Source: an uncultured Clostridia bacterium
GTDB lineage: Bacteria; Bacillota; Clostridia; Christensenellales; Borkfalkiaceae
Direction of reading: 5' to 3'
Length of the DNA stretch: 64,000 nucleotides
Assembly (NCBI GenBank): GCA_944376335.1
Contig: CALWCH010000002.1
Location: 62,001-126,000, forward strand
The notes beneath the pieces were generated by a model. That model searched no databases and was not told where the DNA came from. It saw only the letters and a program-made list of their open reading frames with translations. Position numbers and translations under genes: made by a program. Shown here in pieces: positions 7,834 through 15,051 of the stretch; position 1 is the stretch's first letter; the number at the start of each line of letters is the position of its first letter.

Positions 7834-9519
7834 ATGCTCAAGTCGCTGTATCTCAAAAACATTGCCCTTGTCGATGAGGCGGAGATCGTCTTTTCGGAGG
7901 GGCTCAACGTGCTCTCGGGCGAGACGGGCGCGGGCAAATCTGTCATTTTAGACAGCATCGACTTCGTCCTCGGTGCCAAGGCGGATAAGGGCATGATCCG
8001 ATTTGGGCAGACAGAGTGCTCGGTGCGCGCGGAATTTTCCTGCGATGCAGAGCTTCTCCGCCCCGTTTTGGAAGAGCTCGACCTTGAAGAGAGCGATTCC
8101 CTTCTCATCGTCCGCCGCCTGAATGCGGACGGCAGGAGCTCGCTCAAAGTCAATGGCTGCCCGATGACGGCTTCCATGCTCAGAAAGCTCACCTCGCAGC
8201 TTGTGGACGTCCACGGGCAGAGCGAGCATTTCTTCTTGCTCAAAGAGGCCAACCAGCTGCGCCTTCTCGACCAGATCGCAGGAACGGGAGAGGAACGGAG
8301 CGCCGTCTCCGCACTCTTGAAGGAGCGCCGCGCGCTTGAGGAAAAGCTTGCTTCCCTCGGCGGGGATGAAGGCGAGCGTGAACGCCGAGCCGACATTCTG
8401 CGCTTCCAGATCGACGAGCTGGAAACTGCCGCCCTCAAAGAGGGGGAAGAGGAGGAGCTCTCGGCGCTTTCCCTCAAATATCAGAATGCGGAGAAAATCT
8501 TGAGCGGGCTGAAGACGGTGAGCGACGCGCTGCTCTCGGACGGGGGCGGTACGGATGCCGTCAATCTCGCTCAACGGGGGCTTGCCTCCATTGCCCGCTA
8601 CGGAGACTACACGGCGCTTTCCGAGCGCCTTGAAAACGCCCTCGCGGAGCTCGAGGACATCGGCGAGACGGCTGCCTCCCTTTTAGAGGAACTCGACATC
8701 GACGAGCGCGAAAAGGAGCGCGTCGAGAACCGCCTCGATGAGATCAAGTCGCTCAAAAAGAAGTACGGCGGGAGCGCCGCTGAGGCGCTCTCCTTTCTCG
8801 CCCGCGCGAAAGAGGAACTCATTCTCCTTGAGAACAGCGCCGAGGAGTGCGAAAAGCTGAAAACGCAGCTCGAAAAGAACGCAAAGGCGCTCTATGCAGC
8901 GTGTGAGGCGCTCACTGCAAAGCGCAAGGCGGCCGCCGAAGGGTTTACGGCGCGCGTCATCGAGGAGCTCAGGACGCTCAATATTCCCTCCGCGCGTTTC
9001 GAGATCGCCTTTGAGCCTTACGCTGAAGCCGACCTTCCCCGTGCCAATTCCGAGGGGCTGGACCGTGTCCGCTTTCTCTTTTCCGCCAATGCGGGCGAGC
9101 CCGTCAAGGAGCTGGGCAAGATCATCAGCGGCGGCGAGATGAGCCGATTCATGCTGGCGGTCAAGGCGCAGCTCTCGTCCGTGGGAAGCATCGGCACCTA
9201 CATCTTTGACGAGATCGACGCGGGCATCGGCGGCAAGACGGCGCGCGTCGTCGCGGAGAAGTTCGTCTCCATTGCAAAGCACACGCAGATCATCGCGGTC
9301 TCCCACCTCGCGCAGATCGCGGCGTTTGCGGATCGGGAGTTTCTCATCGAAAAGAAGGAGGAGGACGGCAGGACGTATTCCCGCATCCGCGCCCTCGAAG
9401 AGGGGGAGCGGCGGGAGGAGCTCGTACGGCTTTTGGGCGGCGAGCGCAGCAGATCGGCCTTTGAACATGCCGACGAACTTCTGAGAAGCGCCTCCGCTTA
9501 TAAACAAGAAAACGCCTGA
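7834..9519 (+). CDS. recN: DNA repair protein RecN
   Basis: 561 residues, full length. SMC-like ATPase: Walker A GETGAGKS at 29-36, a central coiled coil (about 155-365), ABC signature KIISGGEMSRFMLAVKAQ and Walker B TYIFDEIDAGIGG. RecN acts early in double-strand break repair by holding DNA ends. It follows argR immediately, as in Bacillus. It is an SOS gene in other bacteria, but no LexA site is visible directly upstream. Confidence 0.97.
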   Translation: MLKSLYLKNIALVDEAEIVFSEGLNVLSGETGAGKSVILDSIDFVLGAKADKGMIRFGQTECSVRAEFSCDAELLRPVLEELDLEESDSLLIVRRLNADGRSSLKVNGCPMTASMLRKLTSQLVDVHGQSEHFFLLKEANQLRLLDQIAGTGEERSAVSALLKERRALEEKLASLGGDEGERERRADILRFQIDELETAALKEGEEEELSALSLKYQNAEKILSGLKTVSDALLSDGGGTDAVNLAQRGLASIARYGDYTALSERLENALAELEDIGETAASLLEELDIDEREKERVENRLDEIKSLKKKYGGSAAEALSFLARAKEELILLENSAEECEKLKTQLEKNAKALYAACEALTAKRKAAAEGFTARVIEELRTLNIPSARFEIAFEPYAEADLPRANSEGLDRVRFLFSANAGEPVKELGKIISGGEMSRFMLAVKAQLSSVGSIGTYIFDEIDAGIGGKTARVVAEKFVSIAKHTQIIAVSHLAQIAAFADREFLIEKKEEDGRTYSRIRALEEGERREELVRLLGGERSRSAFEHADELLRSASAYKQENA

Positions 9520-9573
9520 AAGGGCAGAATATTCTCTTTATTGCCTGCGCAAAGTAACCTCATGGGAGGACTT

Positions 9574-10614
9574 ATGCGCAGGTTGTTTTTTTGGAGAAAG
9601 ACGCGGCGGGGCTTGCTTGCGGGTATATGTGCCGCGCTTATGATATGTTCGGTGGGAGCGGGGAAAGCTGTCGAGGCGGACGCGGCGGCGGAATACTATG
9701 TGGGAGGCATGGCGGCGGGGTTTGCGCTCCCCGCGGGCGGCGTGGAGATCGTGGAACTCAGCTCGGTCGAGGGGGAGAGCGGCGTGCGCCGTCCTGCGGA
9801 GGAGGCGGGACTTAGGGCGGGAGACCTCATTTGCGCCGTCGACGGGATCGCAGTCAAGAGCATCGAGGACCTGACGGCAGCGCTTGAGCGGAGCGGTGGG
9901 AGGGAGACGAAGCTCATGGTGCATCGCGGGGGCGAACGGCTGGAGCTTGCAGTCCTTCCCGTGAAGGATACAAAGTCGGGCGCGTATAAGATCGGCGTGC
10001 TCATCCGCGACGTGCTCTCGGGCATCGGCACCGTCACCTACATCGAAAAGGGATCGCGGCACTTCGGGGCTTTGGGGCACGGGGTGAGCGAGGGCCCGCT
10101 CCCCGACGCTTCCTCCGCCAAGGTGTATGCGTGCAGCGTCATCGGCATCAACAGGGGAACGCGCGGAAAAGCGGGGGAGCTCAAGGGGCTGTTCTTGGGG
10201 GATGCGCCCATCGCCCGTGCTGAGCACTTCTGCGGCACGGGGCTGTTTGGCACATTCGAGAAGAGTTACGACCTGTCGGGCTGTGAGACGGCGGAGCTTG
10301 CGCCCGTCTCCGAGGCGACCATCGGCAAGGCGGTCATCTGGTCGACGGTGGACGGCAGTACGCCCAAAAAGTACGACATCGCCATCGCCAAGGTGGAGGC
10401 GAACGACCGCGACAACAAGAACTTTGTCATCAAGGTGACGGACGAGGAACTCATCGAGGCGACGGGCGGCATCGTACAGGGCATGAGCGGCAGCCCCATT
10501 TTGCAGAACGGCAAGCTCATCGGCGCGGTGACGCACGTCTTCTTGAACGACCCCACGCGGGGGTACGGCATCTCCATCGAACGCATGATGGCGGGCGGAC
10601 GTGCGTGTGAATAA
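9574..10614 (+). CDS. spoIVB: SpoIVB serine peptidase (S55)
   Basis: 346 residues from ATG 9574, which follows GGGAGGA. An N-terminal membrane/signal segment (about 9-27) is followed by a PDZ domain (PAEEAGLRAGDLICAVDGIA) and the S55 peptidase domain with His in FGALGHGVSEG and the nucleophile Ser in VQGMSGSP. SpoIVB is secreted from the forespore and cleaves SpoIVFA to start sigma-K activation. In most sporeformers spo0A follows; here a carboxypeptidase gene follows instead. Confidence 0.96.
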   Translation: MRRLFFWRKTRRGLLAGICAALMICSVGAGKAVEADAAAEYYVGGMAAGFALPAGGVEIVELSSVEGESGVRRPAEEAGLRAGDLICAVDGIAVKSIEDLTAALERSGGRETKLMVHRGGERLELAVLPVKDTKSGAYKIGVLIRDVLSGIGTVTYIEKGSRHFGALGHGVSEGPLPDASSAKVYACSVIGINRGTRGKAGELKGLFLGDAPIARAEHFCGTGLFGTFEKSYDLSGCETAELAPVSEATIGKAVIWSTVDGSTPKKYDIAIAKVEANDRDNKNFVIKVTDEELIEATGGIVQGMSGSPILQNGKLIGAVTHVFLNDPTRGYGISIERMMAGGRACE

Positions 10615-10642
10615 TTTGCGTGCAGCTTCACAAACTGACGGC

Positions 10643-11782
10643 ATGAAGAGAAATCTGAAAGTATTGACGTGTGCGGCAGCGCTCCTTTTCGCCGGAAGTT
10701 TTGCCCTTCTCGGCAATGCGGCGCCCGAACGGCCCAAGGCGGTGTATGTGTGCGAGGCGGAGAGCGGTACCGTCGTCACAGCGGAGAACGAGAGGAAGCA
10801 CCTCCCCATTGCGAGCATGTGCAAGGTGATGACGCTGCTATTATCTTTTGAGGCGGTGGAAGCGGGCGAGCTATCTCTTGCGGAAGAGCTCGTGGTGAGC
10901 GAGCGGGCGGCGGGCATGGGCGGCTCGCAGGTGTTTTTGGACGAGGGGCTCGCCTATCCCGTCGGGGAACTTTTAAAGAGCATTGCGGTGTGCTCTGCCA
11001 ATGATTCCTGCGTGGCGGTCTCCGAACGGCTTGCGGGCAGCGAGGAAGCGTTTGCCGAACACATGAACGAGCGGGCGCGGGAGCTGGGCGCCGATAATAC
11101 GCTGTTTGCAAATTGTACGGGGCTTCCCCGTGAACCGCAGTACTCGTGTGCGAAGGACGTCGCCCTCATGATGTGCGAACTCATCAAACACGAGCAGTTC
11201 TTTGAATATGCGGGCGTGCGGCTCGAGGACTTTCACCACCCCGACGGCAGGGTGACGACGATGACCAACACCAACAAGCTCCTAAGGAAGCTTGACGGCT
11301 GCGATGGCGGCAAGACGGGCTTTACCGAGGAGGCGGGCTTCTGCCTTGCCGCCACCTGCAAGCGGGGGAATACCCGCCTCGTGAGCGTCGTCATCGGCGC
11401 AAACAGTTCGGATGTGCGCTTTGAAAGCACTTCCCGCCTTCTCAACGAGACGTTTGCTTCCTACGAGCGGCGCATCGTCGCCAAGGCGGGGGAGAGCGCC
11501 GGATGTATCCCCGTCAAGGGGAGTGCTGTCAAGGGGGTGGAGGTCGCGCCCGAACGCTCGCTCGGCGTCTTTTTAAGGAAAAATGCGGAGGCGGATGTCT
11601 CAACCGAGCTCATTCTTCCCGCCGTATTGAAGGCGCCCGTGAAAGAGGGGGAGAAGGCGGGGGAGATCGTCCTTTTTGAAAACGGCGTGGAAATCGACCG
11701 CTGCGCGCTCGTGTGCATGCGGGAAATTCCCTGCTATTCGTACGGCGAGGCATTTAGAGAGGGCGTGAGATTGTGGAATTAA
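10643..11782 (+). CDS. dacF: D-alanyl-D-alanine carboxypeptidase (DacF/PBP5 type)
   Basis: About 379 residues from ATG 10643. Signal peptide at 1-25, active-site SxxK as SMCK, SxN as SAN in CSANDSC, and KTG in GGKTGFTEEAG, followed by the C-terminal beta domain typical of PBP5-like enzymes. It removes terminal D-Ala from peptidoglycan stem peptides; with spoIVB next door a role in spore cortex modification (DacF-like) is likely. The ribosome binding site is weak, and GTG 10601, overlapping spoIVB, is an alternative start. Copy b of the palindromic element begins 8 bases after the stop. Confidence 0.92.
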   Translation: MKRNLKVLTCAAALLFAGSFALLGNAAPERPKAVYVCEAESGTVVTAENERKHLPIASMCKVMTLLLSFEAVEAGELSLAEELVVSERAAGMGGSQVFLDEGLAYPVGELLKSIAVCSANDSCVAVSERLAGSEEAFAEHMNERARELGADNTLFANCTGLPREPQYSCAKDVALMMCELIKHEQFFEYAGVRLEDFHHPDGRVTTMTNTNKLLRKLDGCDGGKTGFTEEAGFCLAATCKRGNTRLVSVVIGANSSDVRFESTSRLLNETFASYERRIVAKAGESAGCIPVKGSAVKGVEVAPERSLGVFLRKNAEADVSTELILPAVLKAPVKEGEKAGEIVLFENGVEIDRCALVCMREIPCYSYGEAFREGVRLWN

Positions 11783-11789
11783 TGTGTTT

Positions 11790-11814
11790 GCATAGTACTA
11801 TGTCAGGCATAATA
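11790..11814 (+). repeat. Dispersed palindromic element, copy b (after dacF)
   Basis: GCATAG (11790-11795), TACTATG (11796-11802), loop TCAGG, CATAATA (11808-11814). One mismatch in the stem. It lies just past the dacF stop codon, upstream of a normal terminator. Confidence 0.78.
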
Positions 11815-11853
11815 TTTGTATTTTATTCATAATATCATAATTCTTCACGAGAG

Positions 11854-11885
11854 ACCCGCGGGAAACACCTGCGGGTTTTTCTTGA
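11854..11885 (+). terminator. Rho-independent terminator after dacF
   Basis: ACCCGC (11854-11859) pairs with GCGGGT (11871-11876) and is followed by a T-rich run. It ends the spoIVB-dacF transcript immediately before the lysA promoter. Confidence 0.85.
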
Positions 11886-11911
11886 CGGAAGTGCGCGGTT
11901 TGTGCTATAAT
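11882..11911 (+). promoter_or_regulatory. Promoter of lysA
   Basis: TTGACG (11882-11887), 18-base spacer, extended -10 TGCTATAAT with TATAAT at 11906-11911. The ATG is at 11941, leaving a short leader with AAGGAAGG as ribosome binding site. No lysine riboswitch fits in this leader. Confidence 0.82.
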
Positions 11912-11940
11912 TTTTGTAAAATTCGCCAAGGAAGGAAATC

Positions 11941-13266
11941 ATGAATACGAGAGATACATTAAAGGTCAACGCGGCGGGGCATCTCGAGATCGGCGGTGCC
12001 GACTGCTGCGACCTTGCAAGAGAGTTCAAAACGCCGCTCTACGTCTTTGACGAGGCGTATATCCGCAGGATGATGCGGCTCTACCAAGATACCATCAACG
12101 AGGAATATGAAGGCCGCGGGCTCGTTCTGTATGCATCCAAGGCCTTCTCCTGCAAGGCGATGTATTTAATCGCCAAGGAGGAGGGCATCGGCGTCGACGT
12201 CGTTTCGGGCGGTGAGCTCTATACGGCGCTCTCCGTCGGCTTCCCCGCGGAGAAAATTTATCTCCACGGCAACAACAAGCTCCCTTATGAGCGGGCGGAA
12301 GCGCTCGATGCGAGGATCGGCGGCATCATCGTGGACGCCTATACGGAGGCGGATGCGCTCGATAGAGAGGCTGAAGAAAGGGGCATCGTGCAGGACGTCC
12401 TCATCCGCGTCAATCCCGGTGTGGAGGCCCATACGCACGCCTATGTTCAGACGGCGACGCCCGACTCCAAGTTTGGTTTCTCTGTTTCGGACGGCGCTGC
12501 GATGGCAATGACCAAGCACGTCCTCGAAAAGAAACATCTCCGCCTCCGCGGCTTTCACTGCCACATCGGTTCGCAGATCTTCGAGAAGCACTCCTTCGTG
12601 CTTGCGGCAGAGAAGATGTGCGCCTTCATCGAAGCCGTCAGGAAGGAGACGGGCTTTGAGGCGGACACGCTCAACCTCGGCGGCGGGTTCGGCATCTGGT
12701 ACACGGACGAGGACGCGAAGATTCCCGTCGAGGGCTATCGCGGCTATCTTTCGGCGCTTATCGGGGCGGTGAAGAGGGAGTGCAATGCGCGCGGGCTCAA
12801 ACTTCCCTTCCTTCTCATCGAGCCTGGCCGCTCCATCGTCGGCGAGGCGGGCATCACCCTCTATACCGTGGGCGCCATCAAGGAGATCCCCGGCATCAGA
12901 AAGTATCTTGCGGTGGACGGCGGCATGTTCGACAACCCCCGCTACTGCCTCTATCAGTCCAAATATACAGCGGTGCTTGCAAACAGGGCCGCAGAGGAAC
13001 CTCGGGAGCGCGTCGCCATTGCGGGCAAGTGCTGTGAGAGCGGCGACCTCATCGGCGTCGACTTCAACCTGCCCAGGGCGAAGGAGGGGGATCTTATCGC
13101 GGTGCTCTCGACGGGTGCCTACAACTACTCGATGGCGAGCAACTACAACCGCAACTTCATCCCCGCCGCCGTGCTGGTAAAAGACGGCAAGGCGCGCTAT
13201 ATCGTCAAGCCGCAGACGTATGAGGATCTTGTAAGAAACGACGTCGTCCCCGACGATCTGAAATAA
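11941..13266 (+). CDS. lysA: Diaminopimelate decarboxylase
   Basis: 441 residues. Fold-III PLP enzyme: the PLP-lysine is in VLYASKAFSCKAMYL, followed by HCHIGSQIFE, the glycine-rich phosphate loop LNLGGGFGIWY and the C-terminal CCESGDLIG, whose Cys contributes to the active site. It decarboxylates meso-diaminopimelate to lysine, the last biosynthetic step. It is separate from asd-dapA-dapB (54.8-57.6 kb) and has its own promoter. The downstream ABC-F gene probably shares its transcript, since no clear promoter is visible between them. Confidence 0.97.
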   Translation: MNTRDTLKVNAAGHLEIGGADCCDLAREFKTPLYVFDEAYIRRMMRLYQDTINEEYEGRGLVLYASKAFSCKAMYLIAKEEGIGVDVVSGGELYTALSVGFPAEKIYLHGNNKLPYERAEALDARIGGIIVDAYTEADALDREAEERGIVQDVLIRVNPGVEAHTHAYVQTATPDSKFGFSVSDGAAMAMTKHVLEKKHLRLRGFHCHIGSQIFEKHSFVLAAEKMCAFIEAVRKETGFEADTLNLGGGFGIWYTDEDAKIPVEGYRGYLSALIGAVKRECNARGLKLPFLLIEPGRSIVGEAGITLYTVGAIKEIPGIRKYLAVDGGMFDNPRYCLYQSKYTAVLANRAAEEPRERVAIAGKCCESGDLIGVDFNLPRAKEGDLIAVLSTGAYNYSMASNYNRNFIPAAVLVKDGKARYIVKPQTYEDLVRNDVVPDDLK

Positions 13267-13277
13267 AAAACTTGTTT

Positions 13278-13430
13278 GGAGGAAATTCCATTGCGTCTTT
13301 GATCTTTTCTGCTTGAAAGAACTTGCATGGAAACCCTGCCGCACTTGCGGCGGGCGGTTTTGTGCACCTTGCAGAAAGATCAAAGGCGGGAGCATTTTGT
13401 ATTCCGCAGGGTCTCTCTGCGGAATTTTTT
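13278..13430 (+). promoter_or_regulatory. Leader-peptide attenuator upstream of the ABC-F gene
   Basis: The leader contains a GGAGG site (13278-13282), a 3-codon reading frame, a long stem pairing 13297-13312 (CTTTGATCTTTTCTGC) with 13371-13385 (GCAGAAAGATCAAAG), and a terminator hairpin whose arms are ATTCCGCAG (13401-13409) and CTGCGGAAT (13417-13425) before six Ts. ACCCTGC (13333-13339) is complementary to GCAGGGT (13406-13412) inside the terminator's left arm, giving an alternative antiterminator pairing. This resembles antibiotic-responsive attenuators known upstream of ABC-F and erm genes: a drug-stalled ribosome on the leader frees the antiterminator. The exact switching order is inference. 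Confidence 0.8.
13291..13302 (+). CDS. Putative 3-residue leader peptide (Met-Arg-Leu)
   Basis: TTG CGT CTT TGA, 8 bases after GGAGG, encodes fMet-Arg-Leu-stop. Its last codons form part of the 5' arm of the long leader stem, so a ribosome stalled here would block that stem. Arg-Leu also occurs in macrolide-stalling leader peptides of the ErmDL type (family knowledge). An ATT start one base earlier would give a longer frame but is a rare initiator. Confidence 0.55.
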   Translation: MRL

Positions 13431-13446
13431 ATATTTTGGAGTTTTT

Positions 13447-14922
13447 ATGTCGCATATTTCTTTCAGACAAGTATCATTTACCTATCCGAGCGGGCTTTAT
13501 CCCGTCTTTGAGGGGCTCAACCTCGCCCTCGATACCGATTGGAAGCTCGGCATCGTCGGCAGGAACGGCATGGGAAAGAGCACGCTCTTTCACCTTCTCA
13601 CGGGCGAACTCAGGGGGGAGGGGAGCATCTCCGCGCCGACGGGCTTTTTGAAGTTTCCCCTCGCCATCGATGACCGCACGTCGAGCGGTTACGACATTGC
13701 AGCGCGGTATCTCCGTGATGAAGAGATGTGGAAGGTGCTGCGCGAGGCGAACTTGCTCTCTCTTTCCGAGGACATCTTATTTCGGCCGTACGAGACCCTC
13801 TCGGGCGGCGAACAGACGAAAGTTCAGCTTTGCATCCTCTTTGCATCCGACTGCTTTCCGCTGCTCGACGAGCCGACCGACCACCTCGACCGCGCGGGAA
13901 GGGAAGTGCTGGCGCGGTATTTGGCGGAAAAGAGCGGGTTTTTCCTCATCTCTCACGACCGCGCCGTGCTCGATGCAAGCTGCGACCATATCCTCTCGCT
14001 GGAAAAGACGGGCGCTTTCGTCACGCAGGGAAACTACACCGTCTGGCGGACGGAAAAAGACAAACAGGAACGCGCGGACGCCGTCAAGAAGGAAAAGCTG
14101 GAAAAGGAGCGTGTGCGGCTCAAGCAGTCGGCGCAGCGCATCGCCGAGTGGTCGTCCAAAGCGGAGGGCGAAAAGTTCGGGACGCGCAATTCCGGGCTTC
14201 GGCCCGACCGCGGCTTTGTGGGAGCAAGGGCTGCACGCGTCATGAAGCGGGCGACTGCCGCTTACGACAGGACACAGCGCGCCGAGGAGGGCATCGCGGA
14301 ACTTTTAAAGGGGTACGAAGAGATCGAACGGCTGCGCCTCTTTCCCGAACAGTTCTTTCGCGAGACGCTGCTCGTCCTTTCCGACTGTTCTTTCGCGAGA
14401 GAGGGGAAGGTGCTGCTTCGCCCAATTTCCTTTACAATGCGGCAGGGAGAGCGCGTCGCCGTTGAGGGGGTAAACGGAGCGGGAAAGAGCACGCTCTTCA
14501 AGCTCATCGTCGGAGAATTGCAAGGCGAGGGGAAGTTGGAGCGCTCTCCGCGGTTGAAGATCTCCTATGTGCCGCAGACGTTCTCTTACCGCGGAACGCT
14601 TGCCGACTATGCTGCGGAGTACGGCATCGAGGAGGCGTATTTCAAGGCCATTCTTGCGAAGTTCGGGTTTTCGGGGAGCGACCTTTCCCGCGACCTCAGC
14701 GAAATGAGCGAGGGGCAGAAGAAAAAGGCCGCGCTTGCAAGGAGCCTCTCGGAACGCGCCCACCTCTACCTTTGGGACGAGCCGCTCAACTACCTCGACA
14801 TCGCCTCGCGCGAGCAGATTGAGACGGCGCTCATCGAATCTCGTGCAAGCCTTCTCTTTGTGGAGCACGACGCCGCCTTTTCGGAGCGGGTCGCAACGCG
14901 CACCATTCACCTCGGCAAATGA
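13447..14922 (+). CDS. ABC-F ribosomal protection protein, Lsa-like
   Basis: 491 residues with two ABC domains and no membrane segment. ABC1: Walker A GRNGMGKST (about 37-45), signature LSGGEQTKVQL, Walker B LLDEPTDHLD. A charged linker (about 195-290) is rich in KEK and REK. ABC2: Walker A GVNGAGKST, signature MSEGQKKKAAL, Walker B LYLWDEPLNYLD; WDEPLNY is typical of the Lsa/Vga-like group that protects ribosomes from lincosamides, streptogramin A and pleuromutilins by displacing the drug. ATG 13447 follows TTTTGGAG; a longer frame from 13327 would run through the attenuator and is rejected. Drug range cannot be told from sequence. Confidence 0.9.
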   Translation: MSHISFRQVSFTYPSGLYPVFEGLNLALDTDWKLGIVGRNGMGKSTLFHLLTGELRGEGSISAPTGFLKFPLAIDDRTSSGYDIAARYLRDEEMWKVLREANLLSLSEDILFRPYETLSGGEQTKVQLCILFASDCFPLLDEPTDHLDRAGREVLARYLAEKSGFFLISHDRAVLDASCDHILSLEKTGAFVTQGNYTVWRTEKDKQERADAVKKEKLEKERVRLKQSAQRIAEWSSKAEGEKFGTRNSGLRPDRGFVGARAARVMKRATAAYDRTQRAEEGIAELLKGYEEIERLRLFPEQFFRETLLVLSDCSFAREGKVLLRPISFTMRQGERVAVEGVNGAGKSTLFKLIVGELQGEGKLERSPRLKISYVPQTFSYRGTLADYAAEYGIEEAYFKAILAKFGFSGSDLSRDLSEMSEGQKKKAALARSLSERAHLYLWDEPLNYLDIASREQIETALIESRASLLFVEHDAAFSERVATRTIHLGK

Positions 14923-14956
14923 CGGGTGCCTTCGTGAATAAAAAAAACTTTTGTTG

Positions 14957-14984
14957 AAAAGCCCGTTTGAACGCGGGCTTTTTG
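14957..14984 (+). terminator. Terminator after the ABC-F gene
   Basis: AAGCCCG (14959-14965) pairs with CGGGCTT (14974-14980), followed by Ts. A possible htpG promoter, TTGAAC (14967-14972) with TATAAA (14989-14994), overlaps it. Confidence 0.85.
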
Positions 14985-15015
14985 TGTTTATAAATACGTT
15001 GACATAAACGATGAG

Positions 15016-15033
15016 ACCCGCCATACGGGCGGT
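15016..15033 (+). other. Hairpin in the htpG 5' leader
   Basis: ACCCGCC (15016-15022), loop ATAC, GGGCGGT (15027-15033): a perfect 7-bp GC-rich stem ending 4 bases before the AAGGAGA ribosome binding site. No CIRCE (TTAGCACTC-N9-GAGTGCTAA) is present. It could modulate htpG translation or mRNA stability. Confidence 0.5.
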
Positions 15034-15051
15034 ATTAAGGAGAACACGGTT

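Noticed and set aside
15000..15051. CIRCE/HrcA operator before htpG
   Set aside because: No TTAGCACTC-N9-GAGTGCTAA is present; only an unrelated GC hairpin.
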